Of a stretch of 64,000 nt of DNA, positions 63,210 through 64,000 are shown piece after piece. This DNA comes from Paenibacillus sp. BJ-4 (lineage in GTDB: Bacteria; Bacillota; Bacilli; Paenibacillales; Paenibacillaceae). Position 1 is the stretch's first letter; each line of letters begins with the position of its first letter. The notes beneath the pieces were generated by a model that searched no databases, was not told the origin of the DNA, and saw only the letters and a program-made list of their open reading frames with translations. A program made the position numbers and the translations under genes. The stretch spans positions 32,511 to 96,510 of the forward strand of contig NZ_JAIVEM010000030.1 of NCBI RefSeq assembly GCF_020404765.1. Direction: 5' to 3'.

Positions 63210-63238
63210 ATAAGTACAAGGTAAAAGGGGGCTACTCC

Positions 63239-63841
63239 ATGGTTAGAACCGGAAGACCACGTAAATTCAGTCGTGATGAAGCGATCTCCCAAGCTATGAT
63301 GTTGTTTTGGGAGCATGGATTTGAATCGACCTCTTTGGCTCAACTCAAAAAGGCGATGGGCGGCATCTCCTCCGCCAGCTTTTATGCAGCTTTTGAATCA
63401 AAAGACGCACTATTCAAAGAAGCGCTGGATCGGTATTTGGCTACATTCGGACAAGTATCGACATGCCTTACAGACTATTCACTTTCATCGCGCACTGCTA
63501 TTGAATTAGCCTTAAGACGTTCAGCAATCATGCAGACTGAGCAGACCCACCCCTTGGGTTGTTTAGTCATATTGTCTGCAAATACATGTTCGCCGGAAAA
63601 CACTCATATTCGAGAACTATTGATCAGGCAAAGAGCAGTGACAAGGAACAAGTTCTATGCTCGTATTGAGCGAGCTACCAAGAACGGAGAACTTCAAGAA
63701 TCCACAAATGTTAGCATGTTAACCACGCTATTCGTTACCTTTCTGGAAGGTATATCTACGGAAGCCAGAGATGGTGTGTCCCTAGACAACATTGATGCAG
63801 CCATAACTAAATTAATGGAGCTTTGGGATACTTGTGCCTGA
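63239..63841 (+). CDS. TetR-family regulator of the MFS pump
   Basis: This 200-residue regulator has the TetR head RTGRPRKFSRDEAISQAMML, then STSLAQLKKAMGGISSASFY. The C-terminal half (GCLVILSANTCSPENTHIRE, LFVTFLEGISTEARDGVSL) is typical of the TetR_C_16-like/AcrR group that pairs with SotB-type pumps. ATG at 63239 has GGGGG eight bases upstream; a longer frame lacks a ribosome site. It is divergent from the MFS gene and likely represses it and itself. Confidence 0.88.
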   Translation: MVRTGRPRKFSRDEAISQAMMLFWEHGFESTSLAQLKKAMGGISSASFYAAFESKDALFKEALDRYLATFGQVSTCLTDYSLSSRTAIELALRRSAIMQTEQTHPLGCLVILSANTCSPENTHIRELLIRQRAVTRNKFYARIERATKNGELQESTNVSMLTTLFVTFLEGISTEARDGVSLDNIDAAITKLMELWDTCA

Positions 63842-63903
63842 GACTTGCCCCAGTCTTCATGAAAATAAGGGCATACAAATAGAAAAAGGCAATCCCCTGG
63901 TCA

Positions 63904-63922
63904 TACCCCTGTCAAGTAGACA
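63904..63922. mobile_element. Terminus of an IS3-family element
   Basis: TACCCCTGTCAAGTAGACA, next to a transposase C-terminal coding end, looks like the outer inverted repeat of an IS3-family element (TGTCTACTTGACAGGGGTA read outward). The rest of the element lies outside the window. Confidence 0.6.
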
Positions 63923-63934
63923 AGTGAAAAAAGG

Positions 63935-64000
63935 CTAAGCAGCCAGCGCGTGCCGGTACTCAATCGGCGCGCGCTGTTTGAGTTTGGCCTGAAATCGTTG
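63935..64000 (-). CDS. IS3-family transposase C-terminus (cut by window edge)
   Basis: The minus strand enters from the right edge and encodes QRFQAKLKQRAPIEYRHALA plus one Ala and TAG at 63935-63937. This is the typical end of IS3-family OrfB (usual form R.Q.KLK...P.EYR). The coding sequence is clearly richer in G and C than the neighbouring TetR gene. Only 21 residues are visible, so whether the element is intact cannot be judged. Confidence 0.7.
   Translation of the reverse strand, partial: QRFQAKLKQRAPIEYRHALAA

Noticed and set aside
1..64000. Assembly or sequencing error as a general cause of the broken genes
   Set aside because: Single-base cases may be errors, but multi-gene junctions (yggS/amidotransferase, Rrf2/glyoxalase, clpP/DUF2642) and loss of 45 codons in GH94 are not typical read errors. 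It cannot be fully excluded from sequence alone.

Overview
The window looks like the chromosome of a low-to-moderate GC, spore-forming Firmicute, most likely a Paenibacillus of the P. polymyxa type. The clues are strong AGGAGG ribosome sites, frequent TTG/GTG starts, a secreted GH48 cellulase with FN3 and CBM3 modules, a GH94 phosphorylase, a solitary ectB, and relatives of the B. subtilis genes yetF, ywdK, yyaL and czcD. This placement is inference from protein content; no rRNA or tRNA gene is visible to confirm it.

Layout. 0-9 kb: flavin oxidoreductase with a TetR gene, a GC-rich methyltransferase, a zinc-type CDF exporter behind an ArsR-like operator, two DUF1349 proteins around a HAD gene with an early stop, and a yggS/amidotransferase deletion fusion. 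9-20 kb: HAD nucleotidase, MFS pump with a divergent TetR, alpha/beta hydrolase, ECF-like sigma factor, DUF421 protein, an Rrf2 fragment, a CstR-controlled persulfide operon and two more TetR units. 20-33 kb: housekeeping and metabolic genes (aminopeptidase, acyl-CoA synthetase, AlkD-like repair, GNAT, aldo/keto reductase, ferritin), GH48 cellulase, DUF423, sugar isomerase and type II thioesterase. 33-48 kb: broken GH94 phosphorylase, diguanylate cyclase, quinone reductase, ectB, a response regulator facing a hybrid histidine kinase, a chemoreceptor, YyaL and an esterase. 48-53.5 kb: a gene graveyard around a dead IS256 element. 53.5-61 kb: an accessory block of three FrsA-like alpha/beta hydrolases, a BAAT-type hydrolase and a VOC protein with their own MarR/TetR regulators. 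61-64 kb: DUF6809 protein, MFS pump with a divergent TetR, and the end of an IS3-family element entering from the right.

How it works together. Most of the window is regulator-plus-target units with visible operators: TetR/MFS twice, TetR/HXXEE, MarR/hydrolase, TetR/hydrolase, MarR/BAAT, CstR/persulfide and ArsR-box/czcD. The cellulose theme (GH48, CBM3, GH94) is partly eroded. EctB without ectoine genes suggests supply of 2,4-diaminobutyrate for a lipopeptide made elsewhere.

The most striking property is decay. At least fourteen genes or remnants carry nonsense codons, frameshifts or internal deletions. Several are clean deletion junctions that fuse two genes (yggS with an amidotransferase, Rrf2 with a glyoxalase, clpP with a DUF2642-like gene). 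Three long compound hairpins with CCCCTT/AAGGGG outer arms may be members of an intergenic repeat family. No CRISPR array was seen.
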